Of a DNA stretch of 6,752 nt, positions 5,447 through 6,752 are shown piece by piece. The notes under the pieces are model-generated. The model worked only from the letters and a program-made list of their open reading frames with translations, was not told where the DNA came from and ran no database searches. Every line of letters begins with the position of its first letter. Within the stretch, counting starts at the first letter, position 1. This DNA is from GWA1-39-11 sp964360265 (GTDB taxonomy: Bacteria > Patescibacteriota > Microgenomatia > Levybacterales > GWA1-39-11). Made by a program: the position numbers and the translations under genes. Where the stretch lies: assembly GCA_964360265.1 (NCBI GenBank), contig CAYHUY010000027.1, forward strand, positions 1-6,752, written 5' to 3'.

Positions 5447-5474
5447 TAGTACCGTCGACTAGTCGACGGTGTTA
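5447..5474 (+). repeat. Palindrome copy 2 upstream of frr, probable operator
   Basis: This is the same perfect 20-bp palindrome (5451-5470) with the same GTTA extension, 24 nt after the regulator stop and 84 nt before frr. TATAGT (5445-5450), a 5/6 match to a -10 box, abuts it directly, but no good -35 is found 17 nt upstream. If that -10 is used, the transcription start would lie inside the palindrome, a classic operator position. As RNA it could form a stem-loop at the regulator's 3' end, but no U-tract follows, so it does not look like an intrinsic terminator. Confidence 0.75.
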
Positions 5475-5508
5475 TACATAATTAGTGTCTACTTTTAGTA
5501 TCTAACCA

Positions 5509-5537
5509 TTGTTTATTGAGGCGGTTTTTGATATCCT
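5509..5537 (+). promoter_or_regulatory. Tentative promoter for frr-recR
   Basis: TTGTTT (5509-5514) is spaced 17 nt from TATCCT (5532-5537), each a partial match. The predicted start near 5544 would leave about 11 nt before the frr ATG, again a nearly leaderless message. TATAAA at 5547-5552 is closer to consensus but too near the start codon to serve frr from ATG 5555. Confidence 0.3.
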
Positions 5538-5554
5538 TGTATCCAGTATAAATC

Positions 5555-6115
5555 ATGGATAACATTGTTTCGAATGTGCGGCAAAAAATGCAAAAGGCGA
5601 TTGAAGTTATGCGAGCGGATTTTGCGACTGTGAGAACAGGAAAAGCAAGTCCAACCCTGGTTGAGAATATTATTATTAATGCTTATGGAGGGACAAGCCC
5701 ACTTAGAGTTTTAGAACTTGCGACCATTAACATTCAAGATAACGCAACATTAATCATTAGCCCATTTGATAAATCGCAAATTGCCGACATTGAAAAAGGC
5801 ATAGCAAACGCAAATGTAGGATTAAATCCGATCGTTGATGGTGATATCTTAAGAATTAGTCTCCCCCCGTTAACCGAAGAAAGACGACTTGAGCTCAGTA
5901 GACTTATTAAGCAAAAAACAGAGGCAGGAAAAGTAATGTTGCGCCATGCAAGACATGAGGGTATGGAGGATGCTAAAAAGGCAGCACGTGAGCAAGGTCA
6001 TTCAGAAGATGAAGTTACGCGAATCGAAAAAGAAATTCAAAAAAATACAGATGAATTTACGGATAAGATGGATCAACTTTTCTCCGAAAAAGAAAAAGAA
6101 TTAATGACATTGTAA
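5555..6115 (+). CDS. frr: Ribosome recycling factor
   Basis: RRF splits post-termination ribosomes together with EF-G. The 186 residues match the E. coli protein (185) end to end: the N-terminal helix with ADFATVRTGKASPTLVENI (21-39), the beta-barrel domain II with YGGTSPLRVLELATINIQDNATLIISPFDKS, then GLNPIVDGDILRISLPPLTEERRLELSRLIK, and the long helix with VMLRHARHEGMEDAKK carrying the conserved basic residues that touch 23S rRNA. The C terminus SEKEKELMTL corresponds to ADKEAELMQF of E. coli. ATG 5555 has no Shine-Dalgarno. The stop overlaps the recR start by 1 nt (TAATG). The usual upstream partner pyrH is not present; the palindrome-bearing gap precedes it instead. Confidence 0.97.
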   Translation: MDNIVSNVRQKMQKAIEVMRADFATVRTGKASPTLVENIIINAYGGTSPLRVLELATINIQDNATLIISPFDKSQIADIEKGIANANVGLNPIVDGDILRISLPPLTEERRLELSRLIKQKTEAGKVMLRHARHEGMEDAKKAAREQGHSEDEVTRIEKEIQKNTDEFTDKMDQLFSEKEKELMTL

Positions 6116-6747
6116 TGAAACTTCCCAAAGCCATTGAAAAAGTTATTGAGAGCTTTGAGAAACTTCCGGGAATTGGTCCAAAAACCGCCCAACGTCTTGC
6201 CTTTTACCTTTTACATGTGCCCCAATTGGAGCTTGATGAGTTTGGGGGGAATCTGAAAAATCTTAAGACCCAAACGGTGCTATGTTCAATTTGTTTCAAC
6301 ATAGGTGAATCTGATCCATGTTGGGTTTGTTCAGATAGTACGCGCGACAGTTCAACAATTTGTATAGTTGAGGACGCGCTTGATCTATTGGCTGTCGAGC
6401 GCAGCGGTAAATTCCGCGGAGTTTACCATGTTTTGCACGGGGTTATAGACCCTCTAAATAGTATTGGCCCAGACGATATTTATATTCCGCAGCTTGCTTT
6501 AAGAATCAATTCGCCAGATGGCGGACCAAAAACTAAAATTCAAGAACTAATACTTGCTACTAATCCAACAATGGAGGGTGAAGCTACAGCCCTTTATATA
6601 GTTCGCGAACTTTCGAAGAGTAATTCAAACGGTTCGAGTAAATTAAAAATCACAAGAATCGGTCGGGGTTTGCCGATTGGTTCAGATATCGAATACGCTG
6701 ATGAGGTAACTATTGAGCGGGCGCTTGAGGGCCGCCGCGAATACTGA
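6115..6747 (+). CDS. recR: Recombination mediator protein RecR
   Basis: RecR works with RecO (and RecF) to load RecA on SSB-coated single-stranded DNA at gaps. The 210 residues show a helix-hairpin-helix LPGIGPKTAQRLAFYLL (17-33), a four-cysteine zinc motif (C57-x2-C60 and C69-x2-C72 in CSICFNIGESDPCWVC), and a Toprim domain beginning ICIVEDALDLLAVE (82-95) and continuing through ATNPTMEGEATALYI (148-162). The C terminus has RIGRGLPIGSDIEYADEVTIERALEGRREY. Length is normal for the family, where E. coli has 201 residues. The stop is TGA at 6745-6747. TAATG overlap with frr implies coupled translation. The pairing of recR with frr, rather than the common dnaX-recR, is unusual. Confidence 0.96.
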   Translation: MKLPKAIEKVIESFEKLPGIGPKTAQRLAFYLLHVPQLELDEFGGNLKNLKTQTVLCSICFNIGESDPCWVCSDSTRDSSTICIVEDALDLLAVERSGKFRGVYHVLHGVIDPLNSIGPDDIYIPQLALRINSPDGGPKTKIQELILATNPTMEGEATALYIVRELSKSNSNGSSKLKITRIGRGLPIGSDIEYADEVTIERALEGRREY

Positions 6748-6752
6748 TCTTC

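Noticed and set aside
5451..5474. Intrinsic terminator after the TrpR-like gene
   Set aside because: The palindrome can fold as a hairpin, but GTTATACATAATT follows instead of a U-tract, and the same sequence also occurs at the gene's start.
4982..5474. CRISPR array or insertion sequence between the palindromes
   Set aside because: There are only two copies 465 bp apart with a regulator gene between them, no transposase and no target-site duplication pattern.

Overview
The window carries a conserved bacterial translation and envelope gene cluster, with one small non-conserved island in the middle. It is AT-rich and tightly packed. Two gene pairs overlap by 1 nt (TAATG), and Shine-Dalgarno sequences are weak or absent in front of most genes. 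TGA ends recR and tryptophan is encoded by TGG, so the standard bacterial code fits. A minimal 151-residue EF-Ts, an archaeal-looking UppS signature (IIPDGNRRWA), heptanucleotide tracts inside conserved genes and a rearranged rpsB-tsf cluster together suggest a reduced genome of the Candidate Phyla Radiation type (Patescibacteria, perhaps Parcubacteria-like). That placement is inference; there is no rRNA here to prove it.

Layout: on the minus strand, uppS (1267-1962) is followed 10 nt later by glyA (1-1256), which runs off the left edge. A gap of about 175 bp then separates them from the plus-strand genes. It holds a good rpsB promoter, a possible divergent promoter with an overlapping -35, and a foldable leader RNA that contains the rpsB ribosome-binding site. 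Next come rpsB (S2), tsf (EF-Ts) and rseP (M50 site-2 protease), spaced as one operon. A strong TTGACA-N17-TAATAT promoter whose spacer is an 8+8 bp inverted repeat drives a 110-residue orphan protein, probably as a near-leaderless message. A TrpR/YerC-like helix-turn-helix protein follows. It is bracketed by two identical perfect 20-bp palindromes, one abutting its start and one in the 128-bp gap before frr. The window ends with frr and recR, which overlap and are probably cotranscribed.

Function: S2, EF-Ts and RRF serve ribosome assembly, elongation and recycling. UppS makes the lipid carrier for cell-wall glycans, RseP is a membrane protease, GlyA supplies glycine and one-carbon units, and RecR acts in recombinational repair. 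In many bacteria rpsB-tsf-pyrH-frr-uppS-cdsA-dxr-rseP form one cluster. Here pyrH, cdsA and dxr are absent from the stretch, uppS is inverted, and the orphan plus regulator sit where other members would be expected. The best candidate for something undescribed is the regulator with its twin palindromes, which looks like a self-controlled switch that may also govern frr-recR. Second is the rpsB leader RNA.
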